This document shows, piece after piece, positions 35,085 to 44,520 of a DNA stretch of 64,000 nucleotides (the first letter of the stretch is position 1; every line of letters starts with the position of its first letter). Source of the stretch: Pararhodobacter oceanensis (GTDB lineage: Bacteria > Pseudomonadota > Alphaproteobacteria > Rhodobacterales > Rhodobacteraceae); assembly GCF_003076755.1 (NCBI RefSeq), contig NZ_QDKM01000002.1, positions 1 through 64,000 on the forward strand. Direction: 5' to 3'. Position numbers and translations under genes: made by a program. Below the pieces are notes generated by a model, which was not told where the DNA came from, searched no databases, and saw only the letters and a program-made list of their open reading frames with translations.

Positions 35085-37364
35085 ATGAGCCCAATGCCCT
35101 CCAAATCCGATGTCGCCGCGTGGTTGTCCGAACAGACATCCACGCCCACCCTGCGTGAAATCGCGCGCGCCTTTGGCATCAAAGGGGGCGCGGCGAAGAT
35201 CGATCTCAAGCGGCTCTTGTCCGAGTTGGAGGCCGAGGGTCTCTATACGCGGCGCAAGCGGCGTGGTGGCGGCGATGGTCTGCCTCCGGTGACGGTGCTG
35301 CGGGTCAGCGGGCCGGATGCCGACGGTGATATTCTCGCCGCCCCTGCCGAGTGGCGCGGGGATGAGCCTGCGCCCCGCATTCAAGTGATCGAGCGTAAGG
35401 ACCAGCCGGCGCTGGGCGCGGGCGACCGGGTGTTGGCGAAACTGGTGCCTGCGGGCGAGGCCGGGTTTCATGCGCATCCGATAAGGGTGCTGCAATCGGG
35501 GCCGAAGCAGGTTCTGGGAATTTACCGCAAAGGCTCGGAGGGCGGGCGCATCCTGCCGATCGACAAGGGCGCCGATCTGGAGTGGCGGGTGTCCGGCAAG
35601 GACGCCAGCGGCGCCAAAGACGGCGAGCTGGTCGAGGCCGAACAGACCTCAAGCGCGCGCATGGGGCTGCCCTCTGCACGGGTCACCGCGCGGCTGGGCG
35701 ATCCCGGCGCGCCGCGCGCGGTGTCGCTGATCGCGATCCACCAGCACGGCATCCCCGATCAATTCCCCGCCGAGGTTCTGGCCGAGGCCGAAGCCGCCGA
35801 GGAAATGCCGCTGGCGGGCCGCAGCGATCTGCGCGATCTGGCGCTGATCACCATCGACCCCTCGGATGCGCGCGACCATGATGACGCGGTCTATGCCGAG
35901 CGTGACAGCGACCCCAAGAACCCCGGCGGCTTCATCGTCTTTGTGGCGATTGCCGATGTCGCCGCCTATGTCACGCCGGGCTCCGAGCTCGACCGCGAGG
36001 CGCGCAAACGCGGCAACTCCAGCTATTTCCCCGACCGTGTGGTGCCGATGCTGCCCGACCGTCTGTCCGGCGATCTGTGCTCCTTGCATGAGAATGTCGA
36101 GCGGCCGGTGATGGCGGTGCGGATGGTCATCGACGCGCATGGCAACAAGACCGCGCATGAATTCAAACGCGGCATGATGCGCTCGCGCGCCTCGCTGAGC
36201 TATGAGCAGGCGCAGGCGGCCTTTGACGGCACCCCCGATGAGGCCGCGGCCCCCTTGGCGGGCATGCTCGGCGATCTCTTTGCCGCCTGGCAAGCGGTGG
36301 GTATCGCGCGCGGCCAACGCCAGCCCCTGAACCTTGATCTACCCGAGCGCAAGATCATTCTCGATGAGGACGGGCAGGTGACCTCGGTGGCTTTCCGCGA
36401 CCGGATCGACGCGCATAAGGTGATCGAGGATTTCATGGTGCTGGCCAATGTCGCCGCCGCCGAAGAACTGATCGCCCGCCGCTCGCACCTCTTGTTCCGC
36501 GTCCATGAAGAGCCCAGCGCCGAGAAGCTGGACGCGCTGCGCGAAGTGGCGCTGGGTGCCGGTCTGGTGCTGGCCAAGGGGCAGGTGTTGCAGACGCGGC
36601 ATCTGAACAATCTGCTGGAACAGGCCAGCGGTGGCGAGTTTGACGAGCTGATCAATATGGCGACATTGCGCTCGATGACGCAGGCCTATTACAGCCCTGA
36701 TAACTATGGGCATTTCGGCCTCGCGCTAAAGAATTACGCGCATTTCACCTCGCCGATCCGCCGCTATGCCGACCTGATCGTGCACCGCGCCCTGATCCGC
36801 GCCCATGGCTTCGGGCCGGATGTGAACCGCGACGGTCTGTCGGATTGGGATATCGCCAATCTGCCCGAGACCGCGACGCAAATCTCGCAAACCGAGCGCC
36901 GCTCGATGACCGCCGAGCGCGATACCACCGACCGCTATCTCGCCGCCTTCATGGCCGACCGTGTGGGCGCCACCTTCACCGGCCGCATTGCCGGTGTCGC
37001 GCGGTTTGGCCTGTTTGTGCGGCTCGATGAGACCGGCGCCGACGGGCTGGTGCCGATCCGCTCTCTGGGCAACGAATATTTCCGCCATGATGTCGACGAC
37101 CAGACCTTAACCGGCGAGCGCTCTGGCCGGGTCTTGGGCCTCGGCCAGCGGGTCACCGCGAAGCTGTCGGAAGCCGAGGCGATGACCGGCGGCTTGCTTC
37201 TGGAACTGCTTGAGGTCGAGGGGCAGGCGATTGCCCGCGCCAAAAAGGGTGGCTCCGGCAAAGGCGGACGCGGCAAACCGCGCGCCGTGGTCTCGCGCAA
37301 GGGCGCCGCTGCCAAGGTCAAAAAGATCAAAGCGCGGAAAAAAGCCGAGCGCAAACGCAGCTAG
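35085..37364 (+). CDS. rnr: Ribonuclease R
   Basis: 3'-to-5' exoribonuclease of 759 residues. An N-terminal helix-turn-helix-like domain (TLREIARAFGIKGGAAKIDL) and cold-shock region precede the RNB catalytic domain with its Asp cluster (TIDPSDARDHDDAVYAERD) and YAHFTSPIRRYADLIVHR. A C-terminal S1 domain (GATFTGRIAGVARFGLFVRL) and a Lys/Arg-rich tail follow. The ATG at 35094 is an alternative start. Confidence 0.97.
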   Translation: MSPMPSKSDVAAWLSEQTSTPTLREIARAFGIKGGAAKIDLKRLLSELEAEGLYTRRKRRGGGDGLPPVTVLRVSGPDADGDILAAPAEWRGDEPAPRIQVIERKDQPALGAGDRVLAKLVPAGEAGFHAHPIRVLQSGPKQVLGIYRKGSEGGRILPIDKGADLEWRVSGKDASGAKDGELVEAEQTSSARMGLPSARVTARLGDPGAPRAVSLIAIHQHGIPDQFPAEVLAEAEAAEEMPLAGRSDLRDLALITIDPSDARDHDDAVYAERDSDPKNPGGFIVFVAIADVAAYVTPGSELDREARKRGNSSYFPDRVVPMLPDRLSGDLCSLHENVERPVMAVRMVIDAHGNKTAHEFKRGMMRSRASLSYEQAQAAFDGTPDEAAAPLAGMLGDLFAAWQAVGIARGQRQPLNLDLPERKIILDEDGQVTSVAFRDRIDAHKVIEDFMVLANVAAAEELIARRSHLLFRVHEEPSAEKLDALREVALGAGLVLAKGQVLQTRHLNNLLEQASGGEFDELINMATLRSMTQAYYSPDNYGHFGLALKNYAHFTSPIRRYADLIVHRALIRAHGFGPDVNRDGLSDWDIANLPETATQISQTERRSMTAERDTTDRYLAAFMADRVGATFTGRIAGVARFGLFVRLDETGADGLVPIRSLGNEYFRHDVDDQTLTGERSGRVLGLGQRVTAKLSEAEAMTGGLLLELLEVEGQAIARAKKGGSGKGGRGKPRAVVSRKGAAAKVKKIKARKKAERKRS

Positions 37365-37388
37365 TCGCCGACCTCGCTGCGCCCCTGC

Positions 37389-38492
37389 TTAGCCGATCCG
37401 CCCGCGCGTGCCTTCGCCCATCTGCGCGCGGTGCAGCAGCAGGTGATCGAGCAGCACGCAGGCCATCATTGCCTCGCCCACCGGCACAGCGCGGATGCCG
37501 ACGCAGGGGTCATGGCGGCCCTTGGTCACCACATCGGTGTCTTCCCCGTCCATCGTCACCGAGGCGCGCGGGGTCAGGATCGACGAGGTCGGCTTGACCG
37601 CAAAACGCACCACAACATCCTGTCCGGTAGAGATCCCGCCCAGCACCCCGCCCGCGTGATTCGAGCCATAGACCGGCCCGCCATCCTGCATGCGAATCTC
37701 GTCCGCATTCTCGACGCCGGTCAGCGCCGCGGCGCCAAAACCCGCGCCGATCTCGACGCCTTTCACCGCGTTGATCGTCATCATCGCCATTGCCAGATCG
37801 CTGTCGAGTTTCGCATAGACCGGCGCGCCCAGCCCCGCCGGCATGCCGCGCGCAGTCACTTCGATCACCGCGCCGACCGAGTTGCCATCCTTGCGCAAAG
37901 CATCCAGATCCGCCGCCCACAGGTCGGCGGTCTCGGCGTCCGGCGACCAGAACGGATTGCCCCCGATCGCATCCCAGTCAAACCGCGCCCGCTCGATGCC
38001 GCGTTTGCCCATCTGCACCATATAGCCGATCACCGAGACATCCGGCAGTAGCTGCGCCAACACCTGCCGCGCCACCGCGCCCGCAGCCACCCGCGCCGCG
38101 GTCTCGCGCGCGCTCGAGCGCCCGCCACCACGCGGATCGCGGATGCCGTATTTCTGGTAATAGGTGATATCCGCATGACCGGGGCGGAAGGTTTTCGAGA
38201 TCTCGGAATAATCCTTGGATCGCTGGTCGGTGTTACGGATCATCAGCTGGATCGGCGTGCCGGTGGTCTTGCCCTCATAGACACCCGAGAGGATCTCGAC
38301 CTCATCGGCCTCGCGCCGCTGGGTGGTAAACCGGTTCTGCCCGGGTTTGCGCTTGTCGAGCCAGGGCTGGATATCCGCCGCGCTCAGCGTCACCCCCGGC
38401 GGGCAGCCGTCGATTGTCGCGCCCAGCGCAGGCCCGTGGCTTTCGCCCCAAGTGGTAACCCGAAACAGATGGCCAAAGCTGTTGAACGACAT
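37389..38492 (-). CDS. aroC: Chorismate synthase
   Basis: Last shared step of aromatic biosynthesis: EPSP to chorismate, FMNH2-dependent. It has 367 residues. Signatures are [56 protein letters not shown] and [16 protein letters not shown]. The gene is convergent with rnr. A dispersed repeat and non-coding sequence lie upstream. Confidence 0.98.
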   Translation of the reverse strand: MSFNSFGHLFRVTTWGESHGPALGATIDGCPPGVTLSAADIQPWLDKRKPGQNRFTTQRREADEVEILSGVYEGKTTGTPIQLMIRNTDQRSKDYSEISKTFRPGHADITYYQKYGIRDPRGGGRSSARETAARVAAGAVARQVLAQLLPDVSVIGYMVQMGKRGIERARFDWDAIGGNPFWSPDAETADLWAADLDALRKDGNSVGAVIEVTARGMPAGLGAPVYAKLDSDLAMAMMTINAVKGVEIGAGFGAAALTGVENADEIRMQDGGPVYGSNHAGGVLGGISTGQDVVVRFAVKPTSSILTPRASVTMDGEDTDVVTKGRHDPCVGIRAVPVGEAMMACVLLDHLLLHRAQMGEGTRGRIG

Positions 38493-38575
38493 GCGCGCAC
38501 TCCCTTTGGCTTCCGTCTAAACGCGCCGCGCCCCGCCCTCAAGCCCCCGCGAGGCATTCGCGCGCGCCTCGCGGC

Positions 38576-38642
38576 TTCATCTTGCCCTAAATACTCCGGG
38601 GGGCGCCGCGCGCAGCGTGGCGCGGGGGCAGCGCCCCCTCAC
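38576..38642 (-). repeat. Dispersed intergenic repeat, copy 4
   Basis: On the minus strand it reads GAGGGGGCGCTGCCCCC, a GCGCGC-rich stem, then CCCCGGAGTATTTAGGGCAA and GATGAAG. It lies between the secreted hypothetical gene and aroC. Confidence 0.7.
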
Positions 38643-38668
38643 CGCCGGTCACCGGCGCGCCGCAGGCC

Positions 38669-39229
38669 TCACTCGCCCGCTTCCACCAGCGTGAACGGCA
38701 GCGAGACGGTGGCGCTTTGCTCGGCGAACAGATCATTGACCACATATTCCAGCCGGTAATCCCCCGCCGGCGCATTGTCGAGGTTCAGCGTCAATGTGAT
38801 GAAAAACTCGCGGTTGCGCTGGTTGCTGGTCAGTGAGGCGCGCTGGAATTCGTCTTGCCGCGCCAGTTCCGCGCCCTCGCCGTCATAGAGCACCAGATCA
38901 ATCGACAACCCGAAAGTATAGCCGCCCTCGGCGCCTTCGTCCCAAGCATAGCCCATCGGCTCGGCATAGACCAAGATCGGCTCGCCAAGCTGGAACTCGC
39001 TGCTCTCGCGCGCGACATTGAGCCCGTAGCCGCCCGCATCCTCGGCGACGAAACCGGCGTTTCGCACGCTCAGCGGCATCGCCTGCCAGGCCTCGACGGC
39101 GGCGGCATCGGCGGCCTGATAGGCGGCGAGATCCTGCGCCATGGCCGGTGCGACCAAGGACGCCGGAAAACTCAGGGCGGTGAGCGCGAAAAATCCGAGC
39201 GCCGCGGCGGTGGAGTGGGGTTTGGCCAT
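38669..39229 (-). CDS. Secreted hypothetical protein
   Basis: A 186-residue protein with a signal peptide (AALGFFALTALSFPASLVAP, cleavage near AMAQ). The mature domain is beta-rich (GEPILVYAEPMGYAWDEGA, FFITLTLNLDNAPAGDYRL) and acidic, suggesting a periplasmic immunoglobulin-like fold. No family is recognised with confidence. It stands alone upstream of aroC on the same strand. Confidence 0.8.
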   Translation of the reverse strand: MAKPHSTAAALGFFALTALSFPASLVAPAMAQDLAAYQAADAAAVEAWQAMPLSVRNAGFVAEDAGGYGLNVARESSEFQLGEPILVYAEPMGYAWDEGAEGGYTFGLSIDLVLYDGEGAELARQDEFQRASLTSNQRNREFFITLTLNLDNAPAGDYRLEYVVNDLFAEQSATVSLPFTLVEAGE

Positions 39230-39488
39230 GTTTGTCCTCTGTGTTGCAGAATCGTTTATCGGTCGGCGGGCCTCAGGGCGCGGGGCAGGGCGCGGTCAGG
39301 CCATTGCCCAAGGCTTCCATTCGGCCGCACCGCCCAGCAAGCCGGTATACCAGCAAGCCCGATTAACTTGTTCGCCTGTGCTTAACAAAGCCGCGCGCGC
39401 CCCGACAGGCACATCCGCGTTACCCGTTCCTCGCCACCGGCTCTCGCCCAGCCCGCCCCCTCAGGCGACCAAAGCGCCGACGTTGTGC

Positions 39489-39809
39489 TCAGAATACCGC
39501 CGCGACCTCATACATCACCGGCTCGAACCGCGAACACATCGCCGCAATCCCGCGGTTGCGCTCGCGCATCTCTTGGGTGCGCAGCATCGCCTGAAAATCC
39601 TCGCGTTTGACCCAGCGTGAATAGGTCGAAATCCGCGTCTGCGCGTCATTGACATGGATCGCGCCGCCCAGAAATCCGGGCTGTTTGCGGATCACCTCGT
39701 CATAGGCCGTGGTCAGCGCCTCCAGAACATCGGTGCAGGTGCCGGGGGTCATCTCGAAGGTGGAAATGACCGTCTGGCCGTGAAAATCGGTGGTGATGTC
39801 GATTGGCAT
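39489..39809 (-). CDS. Antibiotic biosynthesis monooxygenase (ABM) domain protein
   Basis: A 106-residue protein with an ABM-like dimeric alpha-beta barrel pattern: TVISTFEMTPGTCTDVLEAL, QPGFLGGAIHVNDAQTRIST and YSRWVKREDFQAMLRTQEMR. Such proteins include quinol monooxygenases and haem-degrading enzymes, but many have unknown roles. The start at 39809 follows GGTTCC-type spacing with AGG upstream; the longer frame adds ten unlikely residues. Confidence 0.78.
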   Translation of the reverse strand: MPIDITTDFHGQTVISTFEMTPGTCTDVLEALTTAYDEVIRKQPGFLGGAIHVNDAQTRISTYSRWVKREDFQAMLRTQEMRERNRGIAAMCSRFEPVMYEVAAVF

Positions 39810-39882
39810 GAGGAACCTCCCTTGGCTACTTGCCTCCATCCTGCCCCCTTGCGGCGCCGCTGCAAAGGGTTATGTTGCAGCC

Positions 39883-39976
39883 TACCTCGGGGTGCTGGCG
39901 GTTTCGCTGGCTGAGATGTGGCGCAAGTCATGAACCCGCTGAACCTGAACCGGTTAGAACCGGCGGAGGGAAGGTG
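39883..39976 (+). promoter_or_regulatory. TPP riboswitch (THI element)
   Basis: Conserved THI-box blocks in order: CTCGGGGTGC (39886-39895), GGCTGAGAT (39909-39917), GAACCCGCTGAACCTGAAC (39932-39950) and CCGGTTAGAACCGGCGGAGG (39950-39969) followed by GAAGG. It lies 51 bp upstream of thiB and should repress the thiamine transporter when TPP is abundant. The start region TTGGAGGACG could be the sequestered ribosome site. Confidence 0.95.
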
Positions 39977-40026
39977 ACGGAATCATTCCTCCACCCTGCT
40001 CCCTATCCGTCGCATTGGAGGACGTT

Positions 40027-41022
40027 ATGAGATTTCCGAGCTTTGTCGCAGGCGCATTGGCCGCCACCGCATTGATCACTCCCGTGCAGGCGCAGACACC
40101 CCAATTGCGGGTGCTGACCTATGATAGTTTCATCTCCGACTGGGGGCCGGGACCGGCCATCGAGGCGGCTTTCGAGGCCAATTGCGGCTGTGATCTGGTG
40201 TTCGAATCCGCCGGTGACGGGGCCGCCATGCTGGCGCGGCTCCTGCTGACCGGCGAGCGCAGCACCGCCGATGTGGTGCTCGGTCTCGACACCAATCTCA
40301 CCCATGCCGCCGAAGCCTCGGGCCTCTTTGCGCCCCATGGCCAGACCCCCGATCTCGAGGTGCCGGTGGCGTGGAACGATCCCCTGTTCCTGCCCTATGA
40401 CTGGAGCTGGTTCGCCTTTGTCTATGACACCACCCGCACCGAAAACGTGCCGTCCAGTTTCGACGAACTGATCGCCTCGGACCTGAGCATCATCATTCAG
40501 GATCCGCGCTCCTCAACTCCGGGCCTTGGCCTGTTGATGTGGATCGAGGCCGCATACCCCGAGCGCGCCGCCGAGATCTGGGCAGGGCTGGCCCCGCGCA
40601 TTGTCACCGTCACGCCGGGCTGGTCCGAGGCTTACGGTCTGTTCCTTGAGGGCGAGGCCGATATGGTGCTCAGCTACACCACCTCGCCCGCCTATCACGC
40701 GATTGCCGAGGATAACCCCAATTACGCCGCCGCCGGTTTCACCGAGGGTCATTACCTGCAAGTCGAGGTCGCCGGTATTCTGGCCAATTCCAGCCAGCCC
40801 GATCTTGCCCGCGATTTCATCGCCTTCATGACCACCGACGGCTTCCAATCCGCGATCCCCGAGACCAACTGGATGTATCCCGCGGTGATGCCCGAATCGG
40901 GCCTCAACCCCGCCTTCGACGCGCTGCATGTGCCCGAGGTTTCGCTGCTGTTGACCGCCGAAGAGGCCGCGACCCAGCGTGACGGCGCTTTGGACGTCTG
41001 GCGCGAGGCATTGGCGCAGTAA
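40027..41022 (+). CDS. thiB: Thiamine ABC transporter substrate-binding protein
   Basis: Periplasmic thiamine/TPP-binding protein of 331 residues. The signal peptide is FVAGALAATALITPVQAQ. The mature part begins LRVLTYDSFISDWGPGP, and LLTGERSTADVVLGLDTNL and PYDWSWFAFVYD match ThiB. The ATG at 40027 follows GGAGGA; an in-frame ATG at 40015 is less likely because it overlaps that site. It is the first gene of thiBPQ, under the TPP riboswitch. Confidence 0.96.
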   Translation: MRFPSFVAGALAATALITPVQAQTPQLRVLTYDSFISDWGPGPAIEAAFEANCGCDLVFESAGDGAAMLARLLLTGERSTADVVLGLDTNLTHAAEASGLFAPHGQTPDLEVPVAWNDPLFLPYDWSWFAFVYDTTRTENVPSSFDELIASDLSIIIQDPRSSTPGLGLLMWIEAAYPERAAEIWAGLAPRIVTVTPGWSEAYGLFLEGEADMVLSYTTSPAYHAIAEDNPNYAAAGFTEGHYLQVEVAGILANSSQPDLARDFIAFMTTDGFQSAIPETNWMYPAVMPESGLNPAFDALHVPEVSLLLTAEEAATQRDGALDVWREALAQ

Positions 41023-41052
41023 GCGCCTTGCGATGGGGGCCGAGACTCACCC

Positions 41053-42603
41053 GTGATCTGGCGCATTGAACCCAAAGCCTTGCTCTGGGCCGCTGTCCTC
41101 GTGGCGGCGGCCCTTGTGCTGGTCAATCTCGGCGCTTTGGGCGCGGTGATCAGCCGTTCTGAGCATGGCGCCACGCTCACCCCCGCCGATTGGGCGGCGG
41201 CACGGTTTACTGTCACCCAAGCGCTCTGGTCCGCCGCGCTTTCGGTGCTCTTGGCGATACCGGTGGCGCGGGCTCTGGCGCGGCGGCGGTTCTTCGGGCG
41301 CGGGCTCTTGGTGGTGTTGATGGGCGCGCCCTTCATCCTGCCCTCTTTGGTCGCGATCACCGGCCTCTTGGCGGTGTTTGGCCGCAACGGTCTGTTCAAC
41401 GAGGCGCTGGCGCTCCTTGGCATCGCCCCGATCCGCATCTACGGGCTCCACGGCGTGGTACTGGCGCATGTGTTTTTCAACCTCCCGCTCTCGGTGCGGC
41501 TGATCCTGCAAGGCTGGGCGCGAGTGCCCGCCGAACATCAACGCCTTTCCGCGTCCTTGGGCTTCGGCGCATGGGCGCGGTTCCGCCATATCGAAGCCCC
41601 GATGCTCACCCGCGTCGTGCCAGGAGCCTTGGCCGTCGTGTTCCTGATCTGCCTGACGTCTTTCGCGGTGGCGCTGATCCTCGGCGGCGGCCCCCGCGCG
41701 ACGACGCTGGAACTGGCGATCTATCAGGCTTTCCGCTTTGATTTCGACCTTGGCCGCGCGGCAATTCTGGCGCTCTTACAGGCCGCCATCGGCGCCGCAG
41801 CACTGCTGATCCTCGCCCGCCTGACCCTCCCCGACAGCGGCATCTCCGGCCTCGACCGCACCGCCCCTCCGCCCCCCGGCGGTCTCGCGCGCCTCCTTGA
41901 CGCCAGCAGCATCGCCATGGCGGCGCTGTTCCTGCTGGTGCCGCTGACGCTGGTGGTGCTGCGCGGCGCGCCCTATATCCTCGGGCTACCCGCGCCGGTC
42001 TGGCTGGCGCTCTGGCAGTCGCTCAAGGTCGCCACCCTCTCGGTCGGCCTTCTCGCCCTGATGTCCGCCGCGCTGACCCTCGCTGGTCTGCACCGCCGCT
42101 GGCCCGAGGGGCTGGGCATGGCCGCGCTGATCGCCTCGCCAATGGTCATCGGCACCGGCCTGTTCATCCTGATCCACCCGATCTCCGACCCCGCGCATTG
42201 GGCGCTGCCGGTCACCGCTTTCGTCAACGCCGCCATGGCGCTGCCCTTTGCCCTGCGCGCGCTCCTCCCCGCCGCCCGCCGCGCCGAGGCCGATTTTGCA
42301 AGGCTCTCGCTGTCTTTGGGCCTCAGCTGGCGCGCGCATCTTCGGCTAGTGCTCTGGCCCCGCCTGCGCCGCCCCGCGGGCTTCGCGCTGGCACTGGGCG
42401 CGGCGCTCTCGCTCGGTGACCTCGGGGTGATTGTGCTCTTTGCACAAACCGGCGGCGAGACCCTGCCGATGCAGATGCAGCGGCTGATGGGCGCTTACCG
42501 CACCGGCGATGCGGCGGGCGCGGCGCTGTTGCTGCTGATCGTCGCGCTGGCCGGTTTCGTGCTGGTTGAACGCCTGATAGGAGGCCGCAATGCTGACGCT
42601 TGA
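41053..42603 (+). CDS. thiP: Thiamine ABC transporter permease
   Basis: Inner-membrane permease of 516 residues with two fused BPD domains, as in ThiP. Each domain has an EAA-like loop: LSASLGFGAWARFRHIEAPM and, in the second half, LSLSLGLSWRAHLRLVLWPR. It starts with GTG at 41053. The stop overlaps the thiQ start by 14 bases. Confidence 0.95.
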   Translation: MIWRIEPKALLWAAVLVAAALVLVNLGALGAVISRSEHGATLTPADWAAARFTVTQALWSAALSVLLAIPVARALARRRFFGRGLLVVLMGAPFILPSLVAITGLLAVFGRNGLFNEALALLGIAPIRIYGLHGVVLAHVFFNLPLSVRLILQGWARVPAEHQRLSASLGFGAWARFRHIEAPMLTRVVPGALAVVFLICLTSFAVALILGGGPRATTLELAIYQAFRFDFDLGRAAILALLQAAIGAAALLILARLTLPDSGISGLDRTAPPPPGGLARLLDASSIAMAALFLLVPLTLVVLRGAPYILGLPAPVWLALWQSLKVATLSVGLLALMSAALTLAGLHRRWPEGLGMAALIASPMVIGTGLFILIHPISDPAHWALPVTAFVNAAMALPFALRALLPAARRAEADFARLSLSLGLSWRAHLRLVLWPRLRRPAGFALALGAALSLGDLGVIVLFAQTGGETLPMQMQRLMGAYRTGDAAGAALLLLIVALAGFVLVERLIGGRNADA

Positions 42604-43288
42604 CGAAGTAACCATCACCCAAGACGATTTCACCCTGCGCGCCGATTTCCGCATCAACGCGGGCGCGCGGGTGGCAATCATCGGCCCCTCGGGCGCGGGC
42701 AAATCCACGCTGGTCGGCGCCATCGCCGGTTTCGTGCCGCTGGCGCAGGGCAGGGTGCTCTGGGAGGGCGCGCGGATCGATACGCTGCCGCCCGCCAAAC
42801 GCCCGCTCAGCATCCTGTTTCAGGACAACAACCTGCTGCCTCATCTGACGGTCTTCGACAATGTCGCCCTCGGGGTGAACCCCAACCTGCGGCTCTCCGC
42901 GCCTCAGCGCGCCTCGGTCCTGCACGCGCTGGAGCAGGTCGGGCTGGAAGGCTTCGAGACACGCAAACCCGCGCAGCTATCGGGCGGCCAAATCAGCCGC
43001 ACCGCCCTCGCGCGGGTGCTCCTGCGCGCGCGGCCCCTGATCGTGCTCGACGAACCCTTCGCCGCGCTCGGTCCAGCGCTGAAAGCCGAGATGCTCGATT
43101 TGGTGGAGGGCATCGCCGCGCAAAACCGCGCCACCGTGCTGATGATCACCCATGATCCCGAAGACGCGCGGCGGCTCTGCCCCGAGACCATCGTTGTCGC
43201 CCGCGGCGAGACCCAAGGCCCGACCCCGACCGATGTACTACTCGCCGACCCGCCGCCCGATCTCGCCGAATATCTCGGTCACTCCTGA
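42590..43288 (+). CDS. thiQ: Thiamine ABC transporter ATP-binding protein
   Basis: ATPase of 232 residues for thiamine import. Walker A GPSGAGKSTL, Q-loop LFQDNNLLPHL, signature LSGGQISRTALARVL, Walker B LIVLDEPFAALGP and switch region MITHDPEDARRL are intact. AGGAGG just precedes the ATG. The 3' end overlaps a convergent gene by 10 bases. Confidence 0.97.
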   Translation: MLTLDEVTITQDDFTLRADFRINAGARVAIIGPSGAGKSTLVGAIAGFVPLAQGRVLWEGARIDTLPPAKRPLSILFQDNNLLPHLTVFDNVALGVNPNLRLSAPQRASVLHALEQVGLEGFETRKPAQLSGGQISRTALARVLLRARPLIVLDEPFAALGPALKAEMLDLVEGIAAQNRATVLMITHDPEDARRLCPETIVVARGETQGPTPTDVLLADPPPDLAEYLGHS

Positions 43289-43845
43289 CAGGTGGCATTC
43301 AGCGCCGAGACCGCCGCGCCGGAGCCATTCAGCCGGAAACTGGTGATCTCGGCGCCCTGCGCATTGAGCATCTGCATCCGGCTGCCCCAGGCAAACGCCT
43401 GTAAAAACGCCTCATCCAGCATATCGCGCGCGGTCCAGACCCGCTGCGCAGGGTCGTATTGCAACGCCCGCTCGAATCGCTGCTCACCGATCACCAGCGT
43501 GACGCGGTCCGCGGGGGGCGAGGCCGTGGCACTCACCGCCAGCGGCTGGTGCAGCGCATCGCCCCTGTAGGCATCGAATTGCAACATGCTCTCGCCAGTC
43601 CCCGGCCGGCACCAGATCGTGATCCGGCCAAGGTGGTTCTCGCCCTCGGCATGGATCGACACCGGATGCGCCTCATGATCGCTGCGCAACACCTGCCATG
43701 AGCCCGGCGTCACATAGCGCCAGCGGTCCTCGCTCCCCCAACGGCCCGAGGCCACCCATTGCGCCGAGGCGGGCAGGGCTGGGAGCAACAATGCGGTGGC
43801 GGTCAGGGCAGCGGCTAACAAACGCGGAATACAGATCATGGACAA
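43279..43845 (-). CDS. Secreted hypothetical protein
   Basis: A 188-residue protein with signal peptide PRLLAAALTATALLLPALPA, cleaved near ASAQ. The mature part includes WRYVTPGSWQVLRSDHEAH and ITIWCRPGTGESMLQFDAYR, and a terminal Cys pairs potentially with the internal Cys. I do not recognise a family. ATG at 43839 is an alternative start. It is convergent with thiQ, overlapping by 10 bases. Confidence 0.8.
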   Translation of the reverse strand: MSMICIPRLLAAALTATALLLPALPASAQWVASGRWGSEDRWRYVTPGSWQVLRSDHEAHPVSIHAEGENHLGRITIWCRPGTGESMLQFDAYRGDALHQPLAVSATASPPADRVTLVIGEQRFERALQYDPAQRVWTARDMLDEAFLQAFAWGSRMQMLNAQGAEITSFRLNGSGAAVSALNATCQE

Positions 43846-44044
43846 ACCCGGCAGGTGGTTGGAAACGCAAGCAGACTAGCCGCGTGATGCCCCCCTGACC
43901 AGAGGCCCGAGCCCCCCAACCCGCCGTTATCCCCCCGCCTCACGGCTCTGTGAGGGGAAGGGCGCAGAAGGGGCGCGCCCGAGGCATGACCCCGCCTTAT
44001 GAAACGAACTTGCGCCCAAACCCACGCCACCCCGCGGCGCACCG

Positions 44045-44220
44045 CCGAAGCAAAGCACATAGGGCCGCGCCCGACCCTGGGTGGGCGCCCCAACTCTCTA
44101 AACAGCGCGCCGCACCCACAAGCATAGATGTGGGCTGCGCAGTGAATGCCATCACCAATGCGCCCTCCCGGGGGGAGGGTCGGGCGCGGCCCGTGGTTGC
44201 CACGGGCCTGACGGTGCAAC
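44045..44220. repeat. Direct-repeat block, copy A
   Basis: The copy runs from CAAAGCACATAGGGCCGCGC to GGCCCGTGGTTGCCACGGGC. It contains GACCCTGGGTGGGCGCC, AACAGCGCGCCGCA, TGCGCCCTCCCGGGGGGAGG and a perfect 9-bp hairpin, GGCCCGTGG with CCACGGGCC. Each element recurs exactly 230 bp downstream. Confidence 0.75.
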
Positions 44221-44274
44221 CGTAACGCCTCACACAGCAGGCCGGCCAAATATCGCGCCAGTCTGTGCCGACGC

Positions 44275-44450
44275 CCAAAGCAAAGCGCATAGGGTCGCGC
44301 CTGACCCTGGGTGGGCGCCCGAATCCTTTGAACAGCGCGCCGCATGTCAAAGTACTGATGTGGGTCGCGCGGTGAAAGACATCACCACTGCGCCCTCCCG
44401 TTGGGAGGGTCGGGCGCGGCCCGTGGTTTCCACGGGCCAGGCGGTGCGCT
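44275..44450. repeat. Direct-repeat block, copy B
   Basis: Second copy, with CAAAGCGCATAGGGTCGCGC, GACCCTGGGTGGGCGCC, AACAGCGCGCCGCA, TGCGCCCTCCCGTTGGGAGG and the hairpin GGCCCGTGG/CCACGGGCC. In the CCCTCCC hairpin the loop differs from copy A while the arms are kept, which suggests conserved RNA or DNA structure. Confidence 0.75.
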
Positions 44451-44475
44451 TAGCGCACTACCCTCCACAAACGCA

Positions 44476-44499
44476 AAACGCGCCCCGAAGGGCGCGTTT
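44476..44499 (-). terminator. Terminator of petABC
   Basis: AAACGCGCC and GGCGCGTTT are perfectly complementary around a short CCGAAG-type loop. On the minus strand the stem is followed by TTTTGCGTTT. It lies 21 bp past the petC stop. Confidence 0.8.
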
Positions 44500-44520
44500 C
44501 ACATCTCATAGCGACAAAGC

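Larger units (their letters stand above)
43846..44520. other. Long intergenic region with duplicated block
   Basis: A 675-bp gap without a convincing gene. It contains two copies of a roughly 175-bp non-coding block offset by 230 bp, and at its right end the petC terminator. Confidence 0.6.
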
